NCBI GenBank assembly: GCA_009193035.1
Contig: SWDT01000049.1
Location: forward strand, 248,001 to 312,000
Length of the DNA stretch: 64,000 nt
Source of the DNA: Halicephalobus mephisto
Lineage: Eukaryota; Nematoda; Chromadorea; Rhabditida; Panagrolaimidae
Direction: 5' to 3'
The position numbers and the translations under genes were made by a program. Of this stretch, positions 1 to 11,550 are shown in pieces. Each line of letters starts with the position of its first letter. Positions within the stretch are counted from its first letter, which is position 1. A model generated the notes under the pieces. It saw only the letters and a program-made list of their open reading frames with translations. It was not told where the DNA came from and did not search any database.

Positions 1-209
1 AGATGAAGTCTACAATTGTTATTTACGTCTATGGAAAGCACAATTTAGAATCCGAGACCGCTCGTGAACTTCTTACAAAATTAAAATTCGAATTGAATCT
101 TAAACTGGATTCCGAATTAAAGGATATTAAAGACAAATATTCTTTCATCAATTTGTTTAACAAACCCTTAAAACCCGTAGAAGATAATCAAGATTCTATC
201 CCAAATTGA
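1..209 (+). CDS. 3' end of an unidentified gene (partial)
   Basis: An open frame runs from the left edge to a TGA at 207-209 and encodes about 68 Lys/Leu/Asp-rich residues. The sequence begins with AG directly before an ATG, so this could be a terminal exon spliced from outside the window as well as a short gene. No motif is recognisable. The residues KLKFELNLKLDSELKDIKDK could form an amphipathic helix. Composition is only slightly less AT-rich than the flank. The chance that it is not coding is substantial. Confidence 0.25.
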   Translation, partial: MKSTIVIYVYGKHNLESETARELLTKLKFELNLKLDSELKDIKDKYSFINLFNKPLKPVEDNQDSIPN

Positions 210-893
210 TTATTAAAAATTAAAGCCGTAATCTGAAATTTTCATGCTAAAACACAGTTTGTGACTTTCCCAAAAATTGATTCTTCAAAAAATTTAAATT
301 TATTATAATGTGTAAAATTTTATTATTTTCCTGGTTATACATAAATTAAGTTTTTCGATTATATCTTGTCACGAAAATTTCAAATTTAGACTTTAATTTC
401 TAACTACCAATTTTAATAAAGTGGAATATAGATCTATAAACTTGTTTCGCTAAATTATGCTTATAGCTTCCCCAAACTCTTTAATTATTCTTAAAATAAT
501 TAAATTGTTAAACTATTTTGTGAATTTTTTTAATAATGAATAAAAAATAGTTGAAAAGATCGAATATCATAAGGAATTGAAATTACTAACATATAAAACG
601 TAACTTTTGATTTAGTAACAATTGTAAAATGTGGTAAAAATGAGCATAATCGTCACATTTTTCGTGAATATTTGACATTTGTAACGAAAATTAAAACTTA
701 ATAGTGACGATTTGCATTTGATACTGTGTCAAAGGTATGCTTTTTTGTATGAAGGTACTTAAATGATGTTGAAAATTTACAAAAGAAATAATAACTCCTT
801 GGATAATAATATCCATCAACATAATTGTTAATCTTTCTTTAGTTTATTTAAAAAATTGTTTTTGACTATGTACATCATTTCGATGGAAAACTT
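210..893. other. AT-rich intergenic stretch
   Basis: No supported gene. The only structure seen is the dispersed inverted-repeat element at 590-749. The rest is A/T-rich sequence without a long reading frame. Confidence 0.5.
590..749 (+). repeat. Short inverted-repeat element, family A (copy 1)
   Basis: The ends are imperfect inverted repeats: GTAACTTTTG on the left and, on the right, CAAAGGTATGCTTTTTTGT. The body contains an AACAATTG..AAATG block, a TGTAACGAAAATTAAAACTTAATAGTGACGATTTGC-like block (shared in pieces) and a CATTTGATACTGTG end. The same order recurs at 52909-53079, and in reverse orientation twice at 34222-34587. Size and terminal inverted repeats suggest a non-autonomous DNA transposon (MITE). 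No transposase is present. Confidence 0.6.
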
Positions 894-1325
894 TCAGCAG
901 TTGTTTACAACATCAACATAGTATATCCTGCCAACCATTAAAGATAAGCTTTCCTGTAAGGGAAAGCCGCCAAAAATTGGGTAATGCTCATTGGAGCCCA
1001 CTTGCCCGGAAGCGGTTAGTAAAAGGCGAATCGCTTGTTCGTTCAAAGACAAGTGAGCCAGAGATGATTTATTTGACCCAGAACCAGGTTTACCCACCTA
1101 TCATAAGGCATAGCATGTGCGAAAAGAACAACTAAGACAGACAACAAGAGAACTTTATTACTACAAATCAATGAGCAAAGGTTATGCTCAGAAGCGAAGA
1201 TTATTCCAGACATCAATTTGCACATGACTGGACAAAAGTGGTTTCTCGTCAGACATTTCTGTTTGTAAGAAGGTTGCAGAAAAGTCTAATGGAGATCCTA
1301 TTGAAGTAACAGTGAAATCCGCCAT
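894..1325 (-). pseudogene. Remnant of a small secreted protein gene (tentative)
   Basis: Three short minus-strand frames lie end to end: 1325-1189 (ATG start), 1225-1043 and 1097-894. The middle one contains a signal-peptide-like hydrophobic run (VLLLSVLVVLFAHA) followed by MPYDR. It soon hits a stop, while the +1-shifted frame stays open for 67 residues to a TGA at 894. A GATAG/GTGGGT donor-like site and CCCTTACAG acceptor-like site exist, so splicing rather than a frameshift is possible. No family is recognised. It may be a decayed secreted peptide gene or chance. Confidence 0.22.
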
Positions 1326-1570
1326 ATACTAGTGTGTAGTTACAAAAGCGGATGGTTTGCATATGAGTTAATAATTGAGAACTTATTCGTCCTGACAAAC
1401 AAAACGTTATCTCCTTATATGTGTAATTAATTAGACGAAATATATTTTGAACTTAATTATGAAATATTTTTTAAATTCGCTGTTTATATATAAAACTATA
1501 AAATTTCTAAGAATATTATACAGAATTATATCCGGTGTTGAAAACTGTGTCAAATACCAAAAAGTTTACA

Positions 1571-2556
1571 TACGAAACTAGAAACGTAAAAAGCTCCGCC
1601 TTCAACAGGACTATCATCTCTGCAAAGGCAAACATGATTGGATTTTACTTCGCTGAAGGGTTTGCAGGGACAGATTATCCTTACAACTGGCAATGGCCAA
1701 GCTTCTAGATCCCTGTTGATATTCACTCTGAGCTTTGGGATAATGATAGAGTAAGGAAGAAAACAAAATAAATGAGTTCATCTCTCGTATTCTCCAGCTG
1801 CTGAACTGTAATGCATGTTCTTTCTTTAGAGATCTCCATACTCTCGCTGAACAGACTCCAGAGTTCCAGGAGTTTGAAAACGTCTCCCAATCTCTTTTCC
1901 AGTTCCTTTCAAAATATGCAGGTAAGAATATGCTCACATCGGATGACGTTTTCAAAGTTTGCAATAGTATCGTCATGGAAGACCAGAATAATTTCCCTCT
2001 GACATGGCGGAAAGAAATACTTCCCCAATGCAAAGACTACTTCATTGAAGTGTTCAACTTTTACTTCGGATGGAACATGGCTCCATTCAAAAGCCATGAT
2101 ATGAAAATAGAAAAACGAAGAGTATATGGAGGATGGTTACTATGAGAAATAATCACTCGGATGCAGCAGAAATACGAAAACTTCCTCGACCCATCGAAAT
2201 ATCCGGAGATAAAGGACTTGAAGTATTATGCCTACTCTGCTCACGATATGGTACTTGCTGTTTTTTCGGCTATGATGGACTTTCAATACATTGATTATAA
2301 TAAAAACATCAATCCGACCCCTGCAAACGCCTACACGATTGAACTTTGGCTAAATGACGACATGGAACCATACGTGAAGGTTCTCTATTGGAGGAAAGAG
2401 AATCCAAGTTTCATCGATGTCTCCAGAAATATCAGTGGCTGTAAGTTCACAGTAGATGGATGCAGCTTGGACCATTTTGCCAAAAGGTCTGAGAAGTACA
2501 GACCGCCGGAGAATTTCGACGAGGTACGAGTTTGCAAAAGTCATGACATTAAGTAA
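1571..2556 (+). pseudogene. Histidine acid phosphatase pseudogene
   Basis: Conceptual translation matches the nematode PHO-type histidine acid phosphatases, which are secreted or membrane ectophosphatases. Seen in order: an NRTIISAKANMIGFYF segment (family pattern: NRT..SA..N..G), a middle alpha-helical domain (EFQEFENVSQSLFQFLSKYAG, read in two parts), a WNMAPF segment, and the C-terminal catalytic YSAHD motif near 2239-2250 with its conserved Asp. The N-terminal RHGxRxP catalytic motif is not found upstream. In-frame stops occur at about 1710 (TAG, between WPSF and IPVD) and 2143 (TGA, between GGWLL and EIITRMQQKYE), and the frame shifts near 1755-1775. Stops, frameshift and a missing N terminus together argue for decay. 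The last 131 codons (2161-2556) remain open. Confidence 0.75.
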
Positions 2557-2967
2557 AGATGTTTCAGTACTGTAATACTCGATTAACGGACATTTGAAAA
2601 GAACCCAAATCCAGCATTCAGCAATTAACGAAAATATTAGTTTCTAAATTCATTAGGCAAGTAGGTGTTCAAAACCAGTGACTCTAAAGTACAACTTTGA
2701 AAGCTCATAAATGAAACATCGTGGATATTGGAAACAACTTTAAAACACAAAATTCCCAGTTGATATCAAGATCATAGTTTATTTTCTAGGTGCGGTTATT
2801 TCCGGAATATTAATTGTAAAAAATACTTTATTTCGACAAAAACACTTGAGATAGTTGTTGTTTAAGAAACTAAGAAACAGTCGACATTAGTTCTACTCAG
2901 ATGTAGTCCCAAAAAGATTTAATTACACACGATTCTTTCTATACAATATTATTTCCATGTCTAAAGA
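2557..2967. other. Intergenic gap between convergent phosphatase remnant and P450
   Basis: Nothing recognisable is seen. This is the tail-to-tail spacer containing the presumed 3' UTR of the minus-strand P450 gene. Confidence 0.4.
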
Positions 2968-5902
2968 TCAGATTTTCTCAACTTTGCATTTGAGTTCAAC
3001 TGTTGGTTTTAAAAAATTGCTGCTCTGGACTGGAACAGGAAGTCCTGGCATTCCTTCACTCGGCAGGAAACGGTAGTTCTTGATCAGATCAGCAACAGCC
3101 ACTCTCATTTCGAACTCCGCGAATCTCATGCCAAGACAGATTCTGGGTCCTGCCCCGAAAGGCACGAAGGCCATCGGGTGTCTGGCCGCCTTGTTCTCAG
3201 GGGAGAACCGTTCTGGATCGAACTCGGAAGGGTCGGGATAAAGGTCAGGGTCATGGTGGATGTTGTAGATGTCGAAACTTACCGCCGTTCCCTTCTCTAT
3301 TTCAATGCCGTTGACTTGTATGTCCTTCTGGCACCTCCTATTCATCCGCACCGCCGGAGGATACATTCTTAGAGTCTCGCACATGACTTGGTTGAGGTAC
3401 TGTAACTTCGACATGTCCTCGTAATCGACTGCTTCCCTTCCGTCCAGGACCTCCAGAATCTCGTCTCTGAGTTTTTCCTGGATATCCGGCTTCTGGGAAA
3501 GGACGTAGCAGAGAAAGTGGAGGGTCGAAGCTGTGGTTTCATATCCGGCAATGAGGAAGATGAACAGTTGTCCGATGATCTCTATTTTCGAAAGCGTCTT
3601 CTTTTCTTTTGTGCTGGATACGGTGTCTGAGATGATGTCTGCGTCTTCCGCAGTGATTTGGGGTTTTTCGTTGTCGTCAAGGGCATTTAGCAGAAGTTGG
3701 AAGGCGTCGTTGTACTTCTGGGAGGCTTCGGGGTCCTTGAGTCTTCGGTCCATGATTTCTGTCAGTGAAGTCCTGAAGTATTCAAAAACGTCGCTTTGGA
3801 TAGGCATTTTCCCGGTCAAGAGAGTGTAGAGTTTGAAAAAGTTCGGGAAAGTCACTAGAGAAACGCTGAATGTAGAACGACAAAAGTACGACTCCTTACC
3901 CATGAACAAGATGGCTGGATCCGTCAGCTTGACAGCGAACAGCCTCTGGGCATAGTGAAGAAAGGGCGATTTTTCACTTTCGTCAAAACTGTTCAAATCA
4001 GCGGCGAACACTGTTCTTCCGATGATGTTCATCGTCAACTTTGAGAAAGTACTGCAAAGCTTTTAGATAGTTTAAAGATCATCTGTTTTGACCTTAATCA
4101 ACTGGAAGAAAAACCTATTGAATTCTAATCCGTCCTACTAATTAAAACTTTAGGAGTTAGAATTCAAACTAATGCAAGATCAACATCACAGAACATCGAA
4201 CTCGAAAAGTACAAGATTTGAAACATTTGAATTGAGACCGTTCTGATTTAATGACCTTGCAAATGTCGCATTTCCGATAATGTCCAACTTACTCCTTCAG
4301 AGGAACATCAGTGCCGTCTTCTGCGAACTTCTCCAGGTACTTGACGAACTCATTGGAGCAGAGGTTCATCGCCGGCAGTAACTTCTTCATTTTCCCAGAA
4401 GTGAAGGCAGGAGTGATTCGATGTCGGATTCTTCGCCAGTCATCTCCCTTCTTCACCGTGAGAACTGAAGACCTGAGATTGTCCTTGACGTTCATGCCGA
4501 AGTCATGTCTGTCAGGAAAAGCATCAAAGTTCTTGATCAGGACCTCTTTCAAGACATCTGGGTCCTGAACCTGTAGATCCGGGATCCCACTCAGGACAGC
4601 TCCGAATACTTTACCGTACTTCTGGACGTTTTTCTTGTCGAATTCATGAACGGATTTGAAGAGACTCAACAAGCTGCCGTAGAGGAAGTTCCCTTTGGGA
4701 CCCGGCACTCCTTTTCTGTGCCAGTATTCATTGGCCTTGTCCAAGTAACTGTAAAACCACATGGTCATAAAAGATAAAAGAATTTTATGAAGTTGCTTCG
4801 ATGTGAATGTCTAAATTTTTGGCTCAGATGGCTCTAGAAATATTTACTAGATCCGGAAAGGATTCAATAATATTCTTGAGATTCTGTAATTTTCCAGAAG
4901 TTCTTATTGAATTGTGTAAGATCTGATGAAATTTCAGTTAAATTTAAGTCTACAAATAGGTCTCTAAAGTTTTCTAAAGCTGCAAGAAGATACTCAATGA
5001 TTTGAGTACTTCAGAAAATTGAATCATTTCTCAAAAATTAAAGAATCATATCGGTGCATTTGTCTCTACTGATATCGCCGTAATCGAAGAAAGAAAAAAT
5101 AACTGTTATGAGAAATTTCAGGTAAAATGCGTTAATTTTGACTATTTTTTGAGTCAAAAATGATCGATATTTCTTGATTTTATGAATGTTTAGTTACTTT
5201 AATTTGAATTTTAGGGAGTCAAAACCTATTACGATTTTCCTTATATCATTAAAGTTGCCAGAGATAACTGATAAAAAGTAAAAAACTTATTTTTTGAGCT
5301 ATGCTAACGTCATGTGACCTTGGATAATGTTGCCATTACACTTCTTCCTTAAGAACTCCCCATAAAGATTTACGTCAATTTCATATTTCCGTCATTTTTA
5401 TATATTTGAAAGCCCTAATAATCCCTAAAGATTTCCACGTGGATGTTGGAAATAAATTAAAACCTTTTACATGGCTTTTCATGTGCACGAACTCTTCTAT
5501 AAATGAATTTCTAAATCCTATGTGAATAGATTTTCTCCTTACTTATTAATTGGCTATTCAAGGAGAATAAGTAATCCAGATATTCAGTAAACTTTTGTCG
5601 ACATTCTATTTATGTAGTTTTTGGAACGCACAACCCAAATAAAGCAGAATAATAGGTCAATCATTCTTGACTATTAGTTTAATTACTCAAGTATGAACTT
5701 TATATAACCATCAACTACTACTCACTGATAACTTATTCTATAATTATTAAATCACTTACAAATATAAAGCTCCGAAAAGACCGATCAAGATTCCAGAAGC
5801 TACGAAAGTCGAAAAATACTTGAAAATCAAGTAGATACAGATCCCGCAACTCAGAAAAATCTCTCCAGGACCTAATTTGTGGATGATATTCGATTTCGTC
5901 AT
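2968..5902 (-). CDS. Cytochrome P450 (clan 3, CYP13/CYP25-like), three exons
   Basis: ER-anchored haem monooxygenase, predicted to oxidise lipophilic substrates with NADPH-P450 reductase. Exons are 5902-5760, 4748-4293 and 4051-2968. The donors are GTAAGT and the acceptors TTTTACAG and TTTGCAG. Phases match exactly, giving 560 residues. The N terminus holds a hydrophobic anchor (residues about 13-47) before YLDKANEYW and the proline hinge VPGPKG. Then come the helix-C WRRIRHRITPAF motif, the I-helix AGYETTAS (about 369), the K-helix ETLRMYPP (about 426) and the haem loop PFGAGPRICLG with its Cys near 505. TPAFTSGKMK and the I-helix fit CYP3-like nematode P450s. The start is uncertain: 5902 is the ATG that gives a plausible anchor, while 6034 is an alternative. 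Intron 1 is about 1 kb. All key residues are present and the gene looks functional. Confidence 0.9.
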
Positions 5903-6717
5903 TGTTGGTTGTAGACTACACAAAGGATCACTTTTGCAACTGCTTATATTAGATTGATTAGAGCACACTTTTGACACAGAATACCAAGTCTTTTGCGTTT
6001 CTGCATCTTTGGAAGTGTGTTTTCCTGGAATCAAACATCATACACTATCTGTTTCATAATAAAAAAATAAATATCGGACAATAATTGACTTAATAGGGGT
6101 TATTGCAAGAACTGTCACAATAGCCACATCCGAAGAGTATAACTGCAATGGAAGAGACTTATAGCTTGACTATACGATGAGGATCGTTACGAAGTTATAA
6201 GTAATGATATCGATGCTTTGAAATATTCGACTAAGTTCGACTTGATTCGAATCAGTACAGTTTGAATTTGACAATAGAAAAATTCGAAAAATCGACAGAT
6301 TTACTCTTAAACTAGTCGTCTTAGCACAGAGCTGTGATAAGTATATACACATTAGATTATCTACTATATTAAGGAATTGTTTGCCTGGTCTTGGAGGCAT
6401 GTATAGACATCAGAATGAATTATTGAGGATCATGCTATTGTGAAAATGAGAAGCGATCGTCTTCACGAAATTGTTTTGATGCAAATTTGCGAAATTTTCA
6501 ACAGATATCTAGAAATGGAGAGAAAGCAATTCAATTTTAAGTAACATATTGTTAAAATTACTGTTTTTTACACATAAAACTTATTGGTTTTCCGCGAGAC
6601 TTGAAAACAGAAAATATATATCTTTTCGTTTATATTTATACTTACAACATTAAATTGAGATCAAGTTTCATTTAATTATCAACTTTCAACTGTTTTATCA
6701 CAATCGAAGTCACACTT
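5903..6717. other. Intergenic region upstream of the P450 and downstream of the 7TM gene
   Basis: It should contain the P450 promoter and the 3' end of the receptor gene. A 76-codon minus-strand frame at 6170-6400 shows no family features and ordinary AT-rich composition. No repeats or RNA genes were seen. Confidence 0.35.
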
Positions 6718-7620
6718 TCACTTCCTTGATTCATTAGGTGTGTTCAAAGAATTCATAAGCATACTTATTGGTGTTTTGGTTACTTGATTCCGCGTTTTTC
6801 TGAACACCATCCAGTTTGTTATTGAGTTTAATACGAAATCGATGGCCATGAGGACTCTGCTGTAGGGTCCAATATACTTGGTAGGACTGCCTCCTGTAAT
6901 ATGAAGGAATATAATATCGAGTACATGCGGGAGAAAATCACAAATTAATCCACAAATAACAGCTCTGAGAACCACGGCTTCAGATACAGCCGCCACTTTA
7001 ACTCCAATTTCGGGTGACTTCTTTCTGAACAACGCAATGAGGATGATGAAGAAAACTCCGATAGTCGTGCTTATGAATACACCACTTGTTCTGCTGTAAG
7101 TGTAGGTCAACTGAGAAGGAATGAATAATACACAGCCATAAGCAATGCATCCTTCTGGTTTTTTCGGTCGATGGAAGAGGATCCACATTACAAAATTCAC
7201 TCCACCAATAACGACATTGATTACTATACTCACATAGAATACGATTGTGCCCAAAGATTGATTGTACCTATGTTTCAGCAAGAGTACCAGGCACTTGTCG
7301 AGTGTTAACATTGCAGCGGTAAACGGAATAATTACCATGAAAACGCCGTCCATAGTCCCCGTCCAGAAAAACAAAGCATAAGATAAACCCAGATTATCGT
7401 TCCATGTAGCCAATACAGTAGCCGTGTGAATAAAGAGCAAAACACTCGTGATGAGTATCATCCAAAAGTAATACTTCAAAATTATGGAAAATTTGAATTT
7501 TTGCTGTCGTTCGCTGCGCTTGATCATCATTATCGTACTCAATAAGAAAAATACAGAAGTAATAGTGGAAAATGCGATAAAACAATACACAAGTATGAAC
7601 ACGATCGAACTGGTTGCCAT
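6718..7620 (-). CDS. Nematode serpentine 7TM receptor (srbc/sre-like)
   Basis: Single-exon gene. The first ATG (7620, MATSSIVF) gives 300 residues, the normal size for nematode chemoreceptors. Seven hydrophobic segments can be placed, at residues of about 5-28, 42-66, 75-102, 124-147, 172-197, 214-240 and 250-270. A LDKCLVLLLKHRY stretch follows TM3 in place of the DRY box. A C-x4-C pair (EGCIAYGCVL) lies in the extracellular loop before TM5. ICDFLPHVLDIIF followed by IGPYSRVLMAIDFV resembles the C-terminal half of srbc-type receptors as I recall them. The subfamily is inference. Likely role: a G-protein-coupled chemosensory receptor in amphid cilia. No introns and no disruptions. Confidence 0.75.
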   Translation of the reverse strand: MATSSIVFILVYCFIAFSTITSVFFLLSTIMMIKRSERQQKFKFSIILKYYFWMILITSVLLFIHTATVLATWNDNLGLSYALFFWTGTMDGVFMVIIPFTAAMLTLDKCLVLLLKHRYNQSLGTIVFYVSIVINVVIGGVNFVMWILFHRPKKPEGCIAYGCVLFIPSQLTYTYSRTSGVFISTTIGVFFIILIALFRKKSPEIGVKVAAVSEAVVLRAVICGLICDFLPHVLDIIFLHITGGSPTKYIGPYSRVLMAIDFVLNSITNWMVFRKTRNQVTKTPISMLMNSLNTPNESRK

Positions 7621-8002
7621 AATGTGCAAGTCCAGTAAAAATTAAATCTTATTCACACACGCAATATATTTAGTATTCCAAGTAGTAAATACGATTGCAA
7701 TTAGAGACTTGAGCATTCGTAAGAATTTACCTTTGGACTAAAATAAAAATGATCTAAAAAGTTAAATTACAAGATACACTTCGGGTTCGCAAAAAATCAA
7801 ATATTCGAAGCCAGATATCGTATAACAAGCAATCTAGGTTCTGTAATTGACAATTTGGGGTATAAATATATTTCGTAAATTGCAGTCCTTTGGGAAACAT
7901 TTCCACTTCCTGTTGTTGGGAATTCTAATTGAGGATGTTTAATACACGAGAGATACGTTGTGATATCTAATGTTTGACCGTGATGTGACATTTCTCTCCT
8001 AG
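7621..8002. other. Promoter-proximal intergenic sequence
   Basis: This is the upstream region of the 7TM gene. No motif is confidently recognised, and a 75-codon minus-strand frame (7797-8024) runs into the neighbouring repeat and looks non-coding. Confidence 0.3.
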
Positions 8003-8325
8003 ACGTTCTGTCCCAAGCGTACATGTTCTAATTTTTACAACTTTAATTTAAAAATTAAAAATGAAAAGCCATTTTAAATAACTTTACATCTGGTACATAA
8101 TGTTTTAAAAGTCATTTTGGATAAGTTTACTTTTTTATAATTTGATATAAAACTTCAGATATCTTTAAAATCCAAAATTAGTCTTCAGAATCCTGGATTC
8201 TGAAAGTTGATTATTGATTCTGACTTCAGATTCAGAATCCGTGGGTTTTATTACATCACTATAAATACTTTTTGTTCGATTCTAACTCTAGAATTGGAAT
8301 ATAAATGCTTGGGACAGAAACGTTA
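8003..8325 (+). repeat. Inverted-repeat element, family B (copy 1)
   Basis: A 323-bp unit ends in inverted repeats: GTTCTGTCCCAAGCG at 8005-8019 and its complement CGCTTGGGACAG-like sequence at 8305-8318. About 250 bp of the interior recurs at 44565-44865 at high identity, including the phrase AGTCTTCAGAATCCTGGATT in both. Without any coding capacity this fits a MITE. The second copy keeps the right end better than the left. Confidence 0.6.
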
Positions 8326-8934
8326 CATAACTGTGATTGATTTTGAAAAGCTAAATCGAGTGATGTATAATAATTCAGGATTAATTCGGATTTCGTGTAT
8401 CCATTATCAAATTAAAAATGGGTCGTGATTGAATTCAAGAAAATTCATCACTTACGAGGGATTTGGAAATATACTAATACATACATATGCATTAGAAAAA
8501 GGATATAAGAAAGCTTCGCATAATAGGAATCCATGTTCTCTGAGTATTAATAAACATATAGTGATTTGTGTTAGTACCCTAATATTCCACTTATTAGACA
8601 ATATTCATTCACCGTATTGATAGTGTTTGTTTTATATATAGCACTTTTATTATGTAATCATCCTGCTGTCTGACGTTTTCAAAATTTAAAGCAATTCGTT
8701 TAGCGTTTTTCAAATCATCTAGGATATCGAAAATGTGTTTTGGAATTTTAGATAATTATTAAAATTTTCAAAATTCAGCAAAGTTTAAATATTCACCAGA
8801 AAATTCGAATTTCTGCCTTTTTTGGAAAGTTTCGGAATTTGTATCGACACATGTATTGAAATTATTTCTTTTTAATATTTTTAAAATTATAAGTGATTAC
8901 TGTAACAATTATTCATTCTATTTTTCAGAGTTTC
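8326..8934. other. Intergenic, no recognised feature
   Basis: AT-rich. Two short plus-strand frames (8207-8428 overlapping the repeat, and 8429-8620) show no protein family features. Confidence 0.35.
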
Positions 8935-9235
8935 CGCAATCTTTAGTTTCGCAGTGGAAATACTTGTCATAACTTGTTTTCGCTCAGATTATGCCCATTC
9001 ATGTCTGTGTTCTGGGAATTCAAAATTTACCTGTTTTTCTGGTTTCAAGGTTGTTTTTTCTCCATTTGAAGTATCATTATTTCTCATCTATGCTGACCAA
9101 ATAGTGGATTTACAGTTATTAGTTTGATATTGAAAGCTGTAAAATGAAATAATTTACTATCAGAAGTTTCCTAAAACTTACTTTGACTAGGATTCAAGAT
9201 TGTGAATAAAAAAATAAAGTAAATGAAATTCAATC
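8935..9235 (-). pseudogene. Decayed copy of the thaumatin-like gene (exons 1-2)
   Basis: The segment aligns base by base with 10889-11196 of the intact gene about 2 kb away. It shares TTTCGCAGTTGAA-, CCAGATGGTGGAGTTACAGTTATTAGT- and TACTATCAGAAGTTT-type blocks, including the intron and the equivalent of the first-exon donor (9176-9181). Point changes and small indels destroy the frame across exon 2, so no thaumatin protein can be read. No exon 3 equivalent was found between 8300 and 8935. It is a local tandem duplicate that has died. Confidence 0.65.
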
Positions 9236-10052
9236 TCATTTTTGATGAGAGAATGATAAAAATAGTTTTGAGAAAAATTTATAAACAAGAATTGTTGGTT
9301 GATGAAAAAATTTATGACGATGATCCATCCATAACGAAGTGGTTCTTGAACGATACGAGCTATGGTCGACATCAGCGCTTTCGGGACTATATAAGCTTTG
9401 AATCTTAGAATAAAAATATCAGACCGAATAGACAAGTTCCGCGAGTTGTGTTTAGTTCTTCAAAAAGACGTTCAATATTATCCATTAATCATCTTATTAC
9501 AATTGATTACATTCAAAGATCATAGTTTTTGTAGCATTTTCGTTTATAATTTTGCATTTAAAAAGTAATTCCACTTCGGTTATTTTCTGAATTAGAATAT
9601 TTTATGAACACCTGGAGTTGCTGTAAACGGAGCGAACCGATTTTGATAATGACGTACTAGAATTGTCAGTTTTTCATCCTCAAAACCCGTTCAGCACGTA
9701 TACATCAGGAAAATTGCAATCCTATCTAATTTAAAAAATTATAAAAATACACATTATTGTGAGATTATTTCGACATATTTTCTTCAGAAATTTCCAAATA
9801 TTGTGGAATCCTTAATTTAAATGTTAATTTTCAAAAATTCAGTATTTGTGAAATTTAAGTTTTTTGAAAATTTGTTTTTCGACAAAAATACCCTAATACA
9901 GTAATTGTAGAACTTTATTTAAGTTTGATTTTGATCGATAGTTTGTATTAATTTTATTTAGTAATATATTAAATTTATTATAAACCTTGTATTTCATATG
10001 ATATTGCATTTGTGTCGAATATACAGATGAACAAAAACGCAAAAGTTAACTT
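9236..10052. other. Intergenic spacer between the thaumatin copies
   Basis: AT-rich, with no credible gene. AATAAA hexamers on the minus strand near 9974-9979 and 9950 are candidate poly(A) signals for the thaumatin-like gene that ends at 10053. Confidence 0.35.
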
Positions 10053-11196
10053 CTAGCAAAAAACAATTTCGTAATCAGCGTCTTTACAAGTGAATTTATC
10101 TATCACGTCGTCGAACATATAACTCACGACCGTAGGACAGCGTTCTTTGAAAAATCTCGAATATTTTGATGGTTTGCATTTATCGGGAGAATAGTAATGA
10201 CTAAAACAACAGTATTTTTCTTTACGGAGAGCTGTACAAGGACCGAGACATTCTACAGCACGGCCATTTCGGACACGACGGAGTTTCGTCGGACATTCAG
10301 CAATGACGTCATCGTTGCATTCACCGATGGCTTTACAGTCTCCTGTTCCATTGTGAGGTTTAACTTGAATTTGGATATTGAAACCTTCGAAAACAGCAAC
10401 AGTGTAGGTGTTGTTGACAAGTATGGCTATGGTTACTCCAAGTTCACTCCTTATTCTGGAATTTCTCATTTAAAATTTTTGTCAAGAATACTGTAGTCGT
10501 CCGAACTGCGGACAACGAAGAAGTCATCAATAATACAGAAAACAGTTTTTAAGCGTTTAAAAAGCAAAAATAAATCGTAATATTTTGTGATTTTTTAATT
10601 CTTGTTGTATAACGTGGCGATAATAAAGATTTAATTACTCAAGTTTGAAATTGAAACAAAAGTAATCATCTACAACAAGATTCCCAGGATGTTTTTAAAA
10701 TTCTACCCAATATTCGAATATAATCAAAATAATCAAAATTCAGTGAAAATTTAAACAATTATTCAAAACTGAGAATTTCAAATATTTCTGAACAATTAGG
10801 GAAATTTATAAAAGTATTTATTTTTAGTTCTGTACAAACGGGATTGGTTACTGTAGGACTCACCCGTTACATTGCTCGTGATTTCCACAGCCTCCGGTTT
10901 CGCAGTTGAAGTTGTCATCACAACCGGTTCTCGCCCAGAATACGCCTCCTCCAATCCACGTGTCCGGAAATTTGAAGTCGATACTCTGTCCTGACTCCAG
11001 GGTTGTTCCTCCTCCATGTGGGGTTCTAATTATTCCTCTCCATGCCGGCCAGATGGTGGAGTTACAGTTATTAGTCAGTCTAATATTATGAGCTGCAGAA
11101 TGAAACAAGTTACTATCAGAAGTTTTCGGAATACTTACCTTGATTAAAATCGAAAAATCTGAGCAGAAAAACGAAAAAAAATAAACTGAAATTCAT
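10053..11196 (-). CDS. Thaumatin-like secreted protein (thn family), three exons
   Basis: Exons 11196-11139, 11092-10864 and 10455-10053 join in phase to 229 residues. The sites are GTAAGT/CTGCAG and GTGAGT/TTCCAG. Residues 1 to about 19 form a signal peptide (FFFVFLLRFF). The mature protein starts AHNIRLTNNC, the classic thaumatin N terminus. Diagnostic segments follow: GGTTLESGQSIDFKFPDTW, FWARTGC, FNCETGGC, a shortened GVTIAIL..FEGFN block, CPTKLRRV, CLGPCTALRKEKYCC, SHYYSPDKCKPSKYS, FKERCPTVVSYMFDD and FTCKDADYEIVFC. The Cys-rich pattern predicts many disulphides. The PPxTLAEF element of most relatives is diverged here. Nematode thaumatin-like proteins are linked to defence and the intestine; the exact role is unknown. 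A dead copy lies at 8935-9235. Confidence 0.88.
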
Positions 11197-11550
11197 TATT
11201 GAAGGAACAAGACTGATGAAAGTGAACTTTTCAAAAGACGTTTTAAGGAGAATGGTTAGAAAAATTTTTGATATTTGATCAGTCTATAATTGGGTGGCTC
11301 TCCAAGAAGACAGCACGGAACTACATCTTGATCACTTCGTCACGATCGATTTTATTTGACGATTGTCGACCCAGTCAAAGATGACAGTAGTAGTGAGAAC
11401 GGCGGATGTTTCATAAATACAAAAGAGCCAAGCGGGCCTCTACGCTTCACTATTAATGTACCTGATTCGCGTTTTGTATTTACCGTAATTATAAATGCTT
11501 TCAACAATCATAATTGTTAAATCGGACATCCTATCCCTAAAGAGAAGCGC

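Noticed and set aside
1614..2097. Minus-strand frames over the phosphatase
   Set aside because: Shadows of the recognisable plus-strand homology.
2140..2146. TGA in the acid phosphatase as a recoded (selenocysteine) codon
   Set aside because: There are additional stops, a frameshift and a missing catalytic motif; decay explains all of them.
10197..10496. Plus-strand 99-codon frame
   Set aside because: Antisense to exon 3 of the thaumatin-like gene.
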